Shown here: positions 1 to 10,097 of the stretch, one piece after another | Position numbering within the stretch: position 1 is the first letter of the stretch | How the letters are laid out: each line of letters begins with the position of its first letter | Source: Agelas oroides | Lineage: Eukaryota > Porifera > Demospongiae > Agelasida > Agelasidae | Length of the DNA stretch: 64,000 nucleotides | Reading direction: 5' to 3' | Assembly: GCA_949130485.1 (NCBI GenBank) | Contig: OX422192.1 | Span: 1,628,486 to 1,692,485 of the forward strand | Program-made: the position numbers and the translations under genes | The notes under the pieces: model-generated | Told to the model about the DNA's origin: nothing | Database searches by the model: none | What the model saw: the letters and a program-made list of their open reading frames with translations, nothing else

Positions 1-934
1 GTAAAGGGGGCGTGGCAAGAGTCACCTCACTCTGATGTGGTAAGGACCTTGTTTTGTTCTCAGTGAATAATCAGTGAACCACCTCTCCCTCCTAAATGGC
101 AGTCCTAGATTGATATACAGTGTCACCCACTGTGCAGAATGTTGCTGACACCAGAGGAGGTTGGAACCTAGTAATTAGTGGCATGCGCAAGGTAGCAATT
201 AGTGCTATGTGAATGACGTAATCATACTGACTGCTATAGAGGCCCATAGTGAAAGGTCAACTCGGTTTACACAAACAGCTTTCGTTTGTTTGGGACGAAA
301 CTCACTCAGTGGATACTGCCATGTGAGCTCTAGATCAACTGCTATAGCTCTTCCTTATACGCGAAACATGTAAGTGTTTCGTTGGGAAACCCCACAGAAA
401 GTTCTGCGCATCATAAAATTCCGTAGGCTAACACCATGGCCAAAGATACACCAAATGTAGGGACCACACTCTCATGCACAGTAGAAATATATCGTGCCGC
501 AGTTGTTGCACTTTGCTGCAAAGTCTTATGGAGGCATTTCATACATTACAAAATGTACATACTGCAAGTAATGGACACTGTGTAAGGCCCGGGAACATAC
601 CATCAATTTAGCCTTGGTCCAGGACCCAGCCAGGTGTCCGGAACTTACACTACACGTGTGAAGAAGACTTTTGGTGCACATGTGGGGGAAATGCCTTGGA
701 ATGAGGCTGTTTCACACATGCCATCACCAATTTTTTGATGGTTTGCAGGTGGTTTGGAAGCCATACAAATCACTAAGTTCTTGCGTACTTGTTTATGGTC
801 CTGTTAGTGTGCATCCTTCCTGGAATTGTACACGTAGATTCCTCGTTTTACGTGTAATGTACTTGACCACTGCAAAATTACATGTACGTCAGTGAATGCT
901 ACAGTACACATTTCACATGTACATACCCTTTAGA
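1..934. other. Intergenic stretch, no gene recognised
   Basis: No open frame here has codon structure, splice borders or motifs I can tie to a protein. The only long frame (671-895, +) has no recognisable domain. It could hold upstream introns of the MDM1 gene that follows, but I cannot point to an exon. Confidence 0.5.
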
Positions 935-1626
935 CGAGCATTATAGACCCCCTTTGAGCATTATAGACCCCTTTTGAGCATTATAGACCCTTTTGAGCAT
1001 TATAGACCCCTTTCTGAGCATTATAGACCCTTTCTGAGCATTATAGACCCCTTTCTGAGCATTATAGACCCCTTTCTGAGCATTATAGACCCCTTTCTGA
1101 GCATTATAGACCCCTTTCTGAGCATTATAGACCCCTTTCTGAGCATTATAGACCCCTTTCTGAGCATTATAGACCCTTTCTGAGCATTATAGACCCCTTT
1201 CTGAGCATTATAGACCCCTTTCTGAGCATTATAGACCCCTTTCTGAGCATTATAGACCCCTTTCTGAGCATTATAGACCCCTTTCTGAGCATTATAGACC
1301 CCTTTCTGAGCATTATAGACCCTTTTGAGCATTATAGGCCCCTTTCTGAGCATTATAGACCCCTTTCTGAGCATTATAGACCCCTTTCTGAGCATTATAG
1401 ACCCCTTTCTGAGCATTATAGACCCCTTTCTGAGCATTATAGACCCCTTTCTGAGCATTATAGACCCCTTTCTGAGCATTATAGACCCTTTTGAGCATTA
1501 TAGACCCTTTTAGTCTAACCCTTTTGAGCATTATAGACCCCTTTCTGAGCATTATAGACCCTTTTGAGCATTATAGACCCCTTTCTGAGCATTATAGACC
1601 CTTTCTGAGCATTATAGACCCCTTTC
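935..1626. repeat. 21-bp minisatellite, about 33 copies
   Basis: Head-to-tail repeat with consensus TCTGAGCATTATAGACCCCTT (21 bp, quoted here in full because it is the unit). Variants are shortened by 1-3 bp (CCCTTTTGAG in place of CCCCTTTCTGAG), mainly at the edges and around 1320 and 1490-1570. Because the unit is a multiple of three, reading frames stay open on both strands (LSIIDPF forward; MLRKGSI and YNAQKGV reverse). These are a consequence of the repeat, not evidence for a gene. Confidence 0.97.
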
Positions 1627-1685
1627 TTAACATTCAGTATCCTGTCAATGGAGGTCAACCACGTTAAGCATGGATTTCCCCAATA

Positions 1686-2150
1686 CAGTGGAACCCCGCT
1701 TAACGGACACCCCTCAACAGCGGACACCCACGATATATGGACAATTCTGAAAGTCCCGACCGTTTCTCCATAGACTTCAATCAAGAGTGCATAAGAGTGG
1801 GCGGCTTGAGTAAGAGCGTGTAACTCCAATAGAAACCTGTTGTCCGGTCAAAATTATTGAATCGTACTAAAAACAGAACATCCGGTCACATGCTTAGCAA
1901 CAATGGCTTATGTCTACTCAGCATGCGCAGTACATGTTACTATTTTTAGTACTGGCGGTAAATTCCGACTGGTTTCAATTTTACAGAGTTACACGCTCTT
2001 ACTCTAGCCGCCCATTCTTATGCGCTCTTGACTTCAATACATTAGAAACCCCTGAATAGCGGACACCCCACTACTTTGTATAACCTGAGTTAGGGACAAA
2101 GGACAAAAATTGTTGGTCCCAGTGGTGTCCGTTATAGAGGGATTCCACTA
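1686..2150. mobile_element. Tc1/mariner-like MITE with nested inverted repeat
   Basis: The ends are inverted copies: CAGTGGAACCCCGCTTAACG on the left and a matching CGTTATAGAGGGATTCCACT on the right, next to TA dinucleotides. Inside, a second inverted pair (about 1765-1825 and 1985-2035, containing the sequence around AAGAGCGTGTAACTC) gives a nested stem. No transposase frame is present, so it is a non-autonomous element. Confidence 0.75.
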
Positions 2151-2154
2151 TACT

Positions 2155-3264
2155 GATACAAGTTGACATGAATGCATTGTACAGTGAACCCTTTGAAGGA
2201 CCAGACAGGGACTGGTTGATAATTACCTAGATCAGACACTGCTTGAATAGTCACCACCCACAAATAGTACCGGCACAATCAAAAGATCTGAGTGAAATAG
2301 CTGGCAGCTAAGGTACAAAACTAGTACACATCCAATGACAATTATCAAGTTAGCACTAGGGCCTTTACATGACTGGTTGCCGCTACTGACAGCGGAACTA
2401 AGACAATGCGTGTACTACTGCCAACCCTTATGTGACTAGCTGCCGAGAGGTGCATGAAAAGTACATGTCTAGTACTGGAGTGTTGTGTGCCCCATGGCAC
2501 TTGATTCGTAGCTACGTAGACTGGTACATTTGTATATTGTACATAGGGACTTGCCACCTTGTTGATATCCATTGGCTTTCCAAAGAATCAAATACTACCC
2601 TAGCCTTGTAACCTACTGAAAACAGTGAAATGAATAGTAGCCATAGCGCTTCATAACCCCTCTCCCCCTCCTTCCCACCCAAGGGTATGAGGCTAAGACT
2701 GTCCTTGAATGGTAGCCGCAGCGTTTGATCGGCAGTAAGAAATATTTCTTCCTGAACTTCTCACTGATTTTCACACACTGTGAAAATGCAATGTTCCTTG
2801 ACCTCCAATATGACGTTGCAACCAGATGCGCATAAATCAGGGTTCTATAGACTAACTGTACATGCAAATCTAATATCCTACTTGTAAGAAACACTCAAAG
2901 GCCAGCCCACCTGACTGTTTATCTTATGCATGAAATTGTGGTTCCAGTCTTTTGGCTATTGGCATCCCAGCATGGCTGTAACCTTGTTCCCTGCTGTCTC
3001 ACACCCCAGTTTTTATTGCTTGCAGTATGAGCCGGGGGTGGGAGGGTGGATGACTCTGTAGATCTGTATTGCCTAGGCCTGCCCTTTTGGAGGGAGACGA
3101 GATTCGTTGATGATTCATTGTAGACGTGCAACATGGAACATGCAAACAATGAGGCTGTAGGATTGTATAATGATTGAGGATTGTAAACTTTCATCATTGC
3201 CATTTTTTGATAGTATGTGTATGACTGTGGTATGTTCAACTATGTTCTCTTGCAATTGCCACAG
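2155..3264. other. Non-coding stretch before MDM1 exons
   Basis: Unique AT-rich sequence without recognisable coding exons or repeats. It probably contains intron of the MDM1 gene, because the first exon seen (3265) begins at a 3' splice site and so must have exons upstream. Confidence 0.4.
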
Positions 3265-5325
3265 CCCCTGGGTGATCGTGATCAGCCGGTTGATGGTGAG
3301 GCTGGAGACAGTGAGGCACCACTGCCTCCAAACTCCTGGCTTGAGCAGGTGAGTGAAGTGGTCATGTATCCCAGGGCATCTTACCATTGTCCCCTACCAT
3401 ACACGCTCTCACATAAGTATTAGGACTTGTATTGTGAGAGGAAGGTACAGTACATGCGCCTTTCCCAGAACTACTTGTAGGACTTGTATTTTGAGGAGGA
3501 AAGTAAGACTTCATCTCATTTGTTGTGGGCATCTTCAATCTGACCAAGACATGTCCTGTACATGTACAGCTAAAACTCATCAGTTAGACAGCCAAGCTAG
3601 GCAATACGACAGTGGGTCACAGTTCAAAAATGTGTCAAAAGTCATAATTACTAGTAACCGCACCAACTCTTTACTGTGTGCAGGACACGACGCATTGCTA
3701 CTGTCTTCCCATTTTGTTAATTTCTTAGTCCCCATTTTGTCAATTATTCTCATTTTTTTACTCATGTACTTAAGCCACATATGAATATCATTACATTGCA
3801 GTAGTCTGCCCAGCCAGAAAGCATAAAAATACATGTACATGTGTATGTTACATAATCAAATTTCTGTTCGTAGGTTGTTGAACTACGTCACAAAGCTGAG
3901 CATTACAAGCAGCGGGCGTGTGGCACTCATTTCTCTCGCATGCACCTCCTGAGAATGGAACAGGAGCAAAGAGACTTGTTTGAACGGGCAAGCAGCTCTA
4001 GTGTTCTGTCATTCCAGAGTTCAACTGGATCACATAGCCGCAGCACCCCTAGTCATGAGGAAGAAGAGGAAGAAGAAGAGGGCGGAGGAGATGGTATGAC
4101 AGTGGAGGATGTTGAGGAAGAAAGGGAAGAGAGCAGAGGAGGACAACAGAGGGGTAAAGCTGTCCCCGGCATCTCTCGAAGGCTGGTGTACAGTGGCAGC
4201 CATCACGGAAAGAGTTCCAGCAAGGGTCAGACACGTGTCCCTATAAGATCTCCTCCTTCCAGAGAGAGTGCAAGCACCACCAGTGATGACAGTGGTTCTT
4301 CTCAACAGCACCAAACTGAACCACCTGTTATTCGACTATCACACACTTTGGACGCAAATGAGAACGCTAACAACAACCTAGGGTTACAGCCACCAGTGCA
4401 GACCAGCCCTCCTCTAGCCACTGAACCACCAGAAGGTAGAGTACCCACCCCCCTCCTCCATGAGTCTCCCACGGGTGGCGCTTTGAGACACCACCTGGAC
4501 CTCACCACACCCTCCAATGGAGGCCTCTTGAGCTCACCAATAAAGCTCCCTTACCCACCAACATCACCCAAGTTTCGAAGGGACATGCGAAGCTCCGCCC
4601 CCATATTCCCCTCTCATGTGCCAAGTGGAACGAAAGTAGAAGGGACAGAGGAAGGGGGGCAACAGATGGGTCATGCAACCTTAAGACCCCAGCTGGTACC
4701 TACAGGATTGGGACGACAGCAACAACGCCATAGAGGTATGAGCGCCACTGTTCCTCCAAAAGCAGCACCCAAGATCCCAATGACACAAAATCCACCTAGG
4801 ACAGGGGCCTTCCAGAGGCCGCACTCTGATGGTGGGAGAACAAGAATGCATGAAAAGCTATACCAGGCCTTGGAAGACACAAGCCACACCAAGTTGTGTG
4901 ACACGTGTGGTGCTAAAGTCCGTCCCTCCACTGTTGTCAACCCACCGCTACACCACACCACACATGCAAGACGAGAGGGACAAAAAGATTTGCGCATGCA
5001 TACCATGCCTGCTCCTAAAGCCAGCCACACCGTTCCAAGGCTAAAATTCGCCCACACTTCACACCCAATTCGGCAACCTGACCAATACTCACATGCGCAA
5101 CCTCGTCACTCTCGAAGCCCGCTGTTGCATGCCCCCATGCACACCACACATGCTCCAAGTGGTTTCAAGCGACCAGCCACCATGGGGCAGCTAGACCGAG
5201 ATCTTGATGAACTTTCTCTCTCCAATCTCTCCCTCTCGAGCTGCTCTGTCGCTTCTGACGTACTGAAGAGGGCACAGAATCGTAGAGATAACTTTTGGAC
5301 ACAACCACAGGTAACAGCTAGGTGA
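3265..5325 (+). CDS. MDM1: MDM1 nuclear/centriolar protein, C-terminal exons
   Basis: Two exons are supported. Exon 3265-3348 (acceptor TTGCCACAG, donor GTGAGT, 28 codons) joins in phase 0 to exon 3874-5325 (acceptor TTCGTAG, stop TGA at 5323). The predicted 511-residue piece matches vertebrate MDM1, a microtubule-binding protein of centrioles that restrains centriole duplication, at three collinear places. These are a helix followed by GTHFSRMHL after the junction (MDM1 has GTHFSRDHL), an HLDLTTPSNGG-SPIK block near 4485-4550 (MDM1 HHDLTTPAVGG-SPSK), and the C-terminal DELSLSNLSLSS followed by KRAQNRRDNFW (MDM1 KKRKENFW). The middle is low complexity with an acidic run near 4057-4085. N-terminal MDM1 repeats are not in the window. 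A GTAACA directly after the final CAG (5311) could be a donor, so the true C-terminus may differ by a few residues. The assignment is from remembered family sequence; an alignment would settle it. Confidence 0.8.
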
Positions 5326-5899
5326 AGTCCACAACCATGAACCATTATCACAACTGTACATAACAATTGTTTTATTAATAGATGAATGTAACAATTTAAG
5401 TCTTGTAAGACACTTACGGTTTCATTTTAATTTTAATTCGATTGCTCCTTTGATGTTTGGCACATTTTCACCTTTGATGTAAAGTTCATACAGCCGCGCA
5501 TACTGTTTGTTGGCCACTTTCCCAGACCTTTACCACCTCCAGTATTTGATTGCTTCCATATCCTGGAGGCAGCCATCATAAGTGTTCCTTGCTGCAGCTG
5601 GAGATACACAATTCTGGTTATAAGGTGGATAATTATGTATGATTGTAGGAAACTACATGATTATATAGCTGTTGGATGTGAGACTGTGGCCTCGTTCACA
5701 CCGTCCAGTTTTGATTGCTTATGGCATGCAGAAACTGGACACTGGTAAGGCCTGGGAATGAGGCTAGTGAGACTGGTATATAGAGACTGGAAGCTCAATC
5801 TTGGGTTCAATTTCCCATAACTTGATCCTATATTCATTTGCTTCGTACAAAAATTTCACTGTACTGAAGGTGGTAACCATGCATGCGCATTCCAGTCAC
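5326..5899. other. 3' flank of MDM1, no gene seen
   Basis: AT-rich non-coding sequence between the MDM1 stop and the assembly gap. It does not match the upstream part of unit B, so the left border of the segmental duplication lies at or in the gap. Confidence 0.5.
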
Positions 5900-6099
5900 N
5901 NNNNNNNNNNNNNNNNNNNNNNNNNNNNNNNNNNNNNNNNNNNNNNNNNNNNNNNNNNNNNNNNNNNNNNNNNNNNNNNNNNNNNNNNNNNNNNNNNNNN
6001 NNNNNNNNNNNNNNNNNNNNNNNNNNNNNNNNNNNNNNNNNNNNNNNNNNNNNNNNNNNNNNNNNNNNNNNNNNNNNNNNNNNNNNNNNNNNNNNNNNN
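5900..6099. other. Assembly gap, 200 N
   Basis: A run of exactly 200 N. Sequence right of it (from 6100) matches unit B from about 31875 onward; sequence left of it does not. The true gap size is unknown, and the join between MDM1 and unit A depends on it. Confidence 0.99.
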
Positions 6100-6263
6100 G
6101 GAATCGAGTTGTGGTATGAGGAGGACTCAATCCTGACGATCCTCCTGATAATCAGGACATGCAAGAAGTGCTTATGTCCACTCTGTTTCTGGTAGTGTCA
6201 CCTGGAGGTGGAAATGCTTACAGACTCCTCCTATTCCTCTCCCTCTTCCTCCTCTCTCTCCAG

Positions 6264-9200
6264 GTTTACCACGGCAGGACTTTGAGAACAAGGAGGTGAC
6301 CTTTGAGTCCCACATCACTCATGAGCATAACCTGTGGCACTACCTCGACTTTATTGTGCACCTGCACACAAAGGATAAGACAGAATTCACAGGACCAGAG
6401 AGCTACGTCTATAAAATGATCTCAGTGAGTCGATCAGTGCTAGCATTTCATTGTGATGTCAGTATGTCACCGTGATGTCGTTATGATGTCATTATGTCAC
6501 CGTAATGTCACTATGATGTCAGTATGTCACACCTGGTATACTTATCACGTGAGGTAGACATGGGGGGTGGTGCTCAGTTACAAATATGACCTGAGAGTTT
6601 CTTACTAGTCTAGTGAGTTGCCTACTAGTATTTTTTTATCATGCTTATGCCTGGAGTCCTGCCCAGTGGTGCAATGCTTGATCATGCAGTATAGTGCATT
6701 ATTTGAAAGTGGGCCTCACCCCCCATGTCCACCCTATGTCCATTGTATGTCCACCCGACATCGTTCATGTGATAGGTGTTCCCAGGCCTTCCCTGTCATT
6801 CTGTCATTCTTCTGCTTTTGTTTATTGTTGTGAACATAAACCGAATACTTGGGGGGGGGGGGGGGGGGGGGGGGGGTAGCCTCGTTCCCAGGCCCTGCGC
6901 GTTCGTTGCTTGCAGTACGAATTTCGTACTGCAATCGACGAACGCACAGGGCCTGGGAACAAGGCTGGGGGGGGGGGGGGGGGGGAACGAGGATAGGACT
7001 TAGGCCTAGGAATCAAAGTACACCACCCTAAAGACATATTTTTGTCACCTTTATTATGGATGGTCACAAAAGGGTTTCCGAACACCTTGGATTCAAAGTG
7101 TGCTTCTCTTTAGTCTCGGCTTTCAGAAGACCTATTAATCAACATTACTGAAAGCAGTTTGTGTAGCTCTGTCAGACTTGGACATCTGTCCTTGAAATAC
7201 CATCTTGGTTGAGTGGTTGTGGTAGAGATGCCAGGAATGCAACCAAATAGGTCTTCTGAAGGAAACTGATTTAACTAAAGAAGCTAAGAAAGAGAAGCAC
7301 CTCAATACACTTTCAAGAAAACCTGCAGGTTGCATTCCTTGGTTGCGTGGATAGTGTGTCACACTGATGCAGCTGAGAAGACCTAAAATGTTTTTATATA
7401 TGTGCCAGTCTCTTGTAGATATCCCATCATGTGTGACAGTCCCGTATAAAAATCGAAGATTGTTCCGTTGCATATTTTGATTGCATCGCTGCGTTCAAAG
7501 CGCCGTATCACTGAACTTCTGTTAAGGGTGGGGCTCATATGCCCTTCGTAGACTTATTTGACATTCATGCATCTACGAAGCACGTATGAGCCCTGTCCTT
7601 AATGGAAGTTCAGCAATATGGCGCTTCAAACACAGCAATGCGATCGAAATACGCGACAGAATAACCTTCGATTTCTACACGGGACTGTCACATGTATTTT
7701 GATTACATCATTACCACGTTTGAAGCGCCGTATCACTGAACTCCAATAAGGGCGGGGCTCACACGCACTTCGTAGACGAATGAATATTTGATGTGTCTAT
7801 GAAGCACATGTGAGACCTGTACTTGTGCTAAGGCACTTGACAGTCACCGGCTTCAACTTGAAGAAGTATTTAGGCCAGTAACAACTACTATTGTGGCCAA
7901 AGAGGTTTGGTTCTTTGAAAATATACTGGACGTATGTCTGGTTGATGTATATCCAATACATAGCTCCTCCTCAGTTTGTCCTCTCACCTACCATCTCCAC
8001 CAGAGCAAGCCACCAGACCTGGAGTGGTTCCCTCGACTTCGCTGCATGTCTCTTCGCTCTTCCGATGACACTGAGCCAGAGCAGAACGAGATGAAGGACC
8101 TCCACGAGCAGCTGGCTGAGACCACCTCCCTTGTCAAGACACTTTCTCAGCAGCTGGGGGACCTCAGGGATAAGGTAGCACCATGTTGATGTCAGTGTGG
8201 GTGTGTTGTGTATGTCAGACCTTTCCCACCTCCAGTATATAAAACGGAGGGAGGAAGGCGTGGTGAATCTTACTGCATGATCTGTTGCACAGCTGACATC
8301 ATAGGTTCTAGTTACAGAGGTTAAATCACACTAATTACATCTGCAGCAACAGAAAAGCTAGAAAATTGAGTCAAGCTCCAGTAGAGGGGCAGGTCCTACC
8401 TCTAAAACATATACCTAGGTTCTAAACAAGAGTGCTTAAGCTTGTATGGTCTTGGTTCTAAAGTATAACCGCTGAAGGTGGCTGTGAATATAAGAGTTGC
8501 ATGCAACTCAAAAAGTGCTACCTTTCCACTCCATTGACAAAAATTTATCATCCAAGGCTGATTTGTGATGTCTCTGCTGCAAATCACATGGCAAGATTCA
8601 CCAGGCTTTCAGTTCTAGTTTGTGCATACAGCAAATGATCAAAAATTGGAGGTGATACCTTGAAAGTGGACTGGGAGTGAGGCTAGCTGTGGTGACTGTG
8701 TGTGTTATTGTTCTGATATGGGGAAACCTGGGAAGGCAATACCACTGGAATTTGTATGCTTGGTAGTTATGCATCCCTAGTAGGTCTGCTGTGCTCATGG
8801 GTGAAGTTTCACTTTGTAGTAATTAGCCATTATATAGCGCCAGGGCTTTGTGAAACACGACTAGTGCACAAATAGTCCTGTTTCTTAGAAAACTTGAACT
8901 ACTTAGGAGAATGAATCCCAATTTTTGTGGAGGTCCAAAGCGCTAAATTTTCAAAGGTCTAAATTTTGTTGAAATAATTTAGCGAATTCGCTGCATGTGC
9001 ATGCCACACACGTAATATACTATGGGCATGGCATACAAGCCTAACACACACCGTCACTGTCGTCTGCTCAGGCTCACAGCTGTCAGCAAAGTAATGCCTA
9101 CTTCTTCTTGGAGAGAGTTCCTTGCGAATTCGGCAGCTTAGCCCTGGGATGTTGTCCATCAACGCTCTTGCAGTCAGAGCGTGAAAACTATGTGACGCAT

Positions 9201-9483
9201 GTCAAAAATTTTTGTTGAAATATTTTCATGAGCGGTTGGAAATTCGTGTGTGAAGTTCGTGAAATTAAAGACCCGTGAAAATCTAGCGCTATATGGTATA
9301 CCTGTATCTGACTTCAAACAAGGGTAAGGTGTAGGGCAGAGATTTATACATTTTCTTTTTGGCATAATATAGAACGAACTGGTGATTGTGTTCCCTATTC
9401 TCTCTCAGATGATTGAGCAGCGGAAACTCTATCAACGCAAGAATCTCCAGCCCCGAGTAGTGGGGCAGAGTCAGTACCAATGA
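6264..9483 (+). CDS. ITPR: IP3 receptor C-terminal tail, copy A (partial)
   Basis: Three exons with canonical borders: 6264-6424 (acceptor CTCTCCAG, donor GTGAGT), 8004-8174 (acceptor CCACCAG, donor GTAGCA) and 9409-9483 (acceptor CTCTCAG, stop TGA 9481). They encode the part after the pore. [17 protein letters not shown] block corresponds to the ITPR segment TFEEHIKEEHNMWHYL and supplies the histidines of the CxxC-His linker fold. TGPESYV follows, then [10 protein letters not shown], and then a C-terminal coiled coil (residues [19 protein letters not shown]) that tetramerises the channel. The family protein is about 2700 residues; only about the last 135 are here. The pore exons seen in copy B would lie in or before the N gap. 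All three exons are open. Relative to copy B I see only synonymous changes. It cannot make a channel on its own, so it is either the end of a gene broken by the gap or a duplicated fragment. Confidence 0.85.
6851..6985. mobile_element. Palindromic MITE between two poly-G runs
   Basis: A 6877-6965 palindrome begins TAGCCTCGTTCCCAGG and ends with its inverted copy (CCTGGGAACAAGGCT). It is flanked by G runs at 6851-6876 and 6966-6985. It belongs to the same TAGCCTCG family as the elements at 11396, 16141 and 61506. The corresponding place in unit B (32849-32869) has only a poly-G run, with a related palindrome about 180 bp further on (33055-33113). Confidence 0.8.
7430..7697. mobile_element. Inverted-repeat MITE in ITPR intron (A)
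   Basis: The two halves are long imperfect inverted copies. Left arm: GACAGTCCCGT, GATTGCATCGCTGCGTTCAA and GGGTGGGGCTCATATG. Right arm: the complement, ending in ACGGGACTGTCACATG. The centre lies near 7565. A further half copy (7690-7815) follows directly. It has no coding capacity. The same element is present in unit B (33525-33790), so it pre-dates the duplication. Confidence 0.8.
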
Positions 9484-9540
9484 CATGTGACATCATAGCA
9501 AGGTCACATGACCATCATGTGACTGTCATGTGACCTGTAT
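9484..9540. repeat. CATGTGAC cluster after ITPR stop (A)
   Basis: Four CATGTGAC/GTCACATG words occur within about 55 bp directly behind the stop codon (CATGTGAC, GTCACATGAC, CATGTGAC, CATGTGAC), alternating in orientation. The cluster is kept in unit B (35648-35702) and nearly so in unit C (48235-48290), even though the C gene is dead. It could be a 3' UTR element or just an inherited repeat. Confidence 0.6.
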
Positions 9541-10097
9541 TAGCTGATTTATCCAATTAGCTGCCATCTTATACTTGTGGAATCACTAAGGTTAGAAATT
9601 TTTTGTTAGATGACTAGTCTGTCAGCAGTATCATACTTCCCATCTCTTTTTGTACATGGTAAAAATGTGATTTAATTGTCCAAGCTTGAATTGGGACTGG
9701 TGGACCTGAGCAAGCTCCTCACCATGACATGCATATTCACCACTGTAAAACTGAGTAAGTAGCTAAATGATGCTCTCCCTTAGGTTTGGCACATAATTGT
9801 GAAGCATCTGCCCGGTTCTTGCTAGGTATATTTCACTGTCAAGTCTTCATCTCTCCACCAATGTAAGAGGCTTAGCTACTCATAGGTAATGTACCTTCCT
9901 CCTGGCTTAACTTTAATGCAGCCATGCTAAAACACTAACTGTGTGTACTCCAACATCTGGTGCTTCAGAACATGGCCTACATGTACAGTTTTCAAATTAT
10001 CACATTTGTGAGTTTTTATGTGCATGCTCTATATCAACGTTTGATCAAAGGTGAGCTAGAGTGCCAAACTTGTAATGCTACAAAAAAAAAAAGAAGT

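Noticed and set aside
935-1626. Possible CRISPR-like array
   Set aside because: Units are directly adjacent with no unique spacers, and the surroundings are eukaryotic; it is a minisatellite.
974-1829. Long open frames of repeated LSIIDPF (+) or MLRKGSI/YNAQKGV (-) peptides
   Set aside because: They arise only because the 21-bp minisatellite unit is a multiple of three; there is no independent coding signal.
4671-5057. - strand frame opposite MDM1
   Set aside because: Shadow of the + strand coding exon; motifs, splice borders and family match are all on the + strand.
5801-6164. Open frames across 5900-6099
   Set aside because: They consist of N translated as X; no sequence evidence.
8402-9486. 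Small - strand ORFs in the ITPR introns
   Set aside because: No conservation of frame between units A and B, and no domain; intron sequence.
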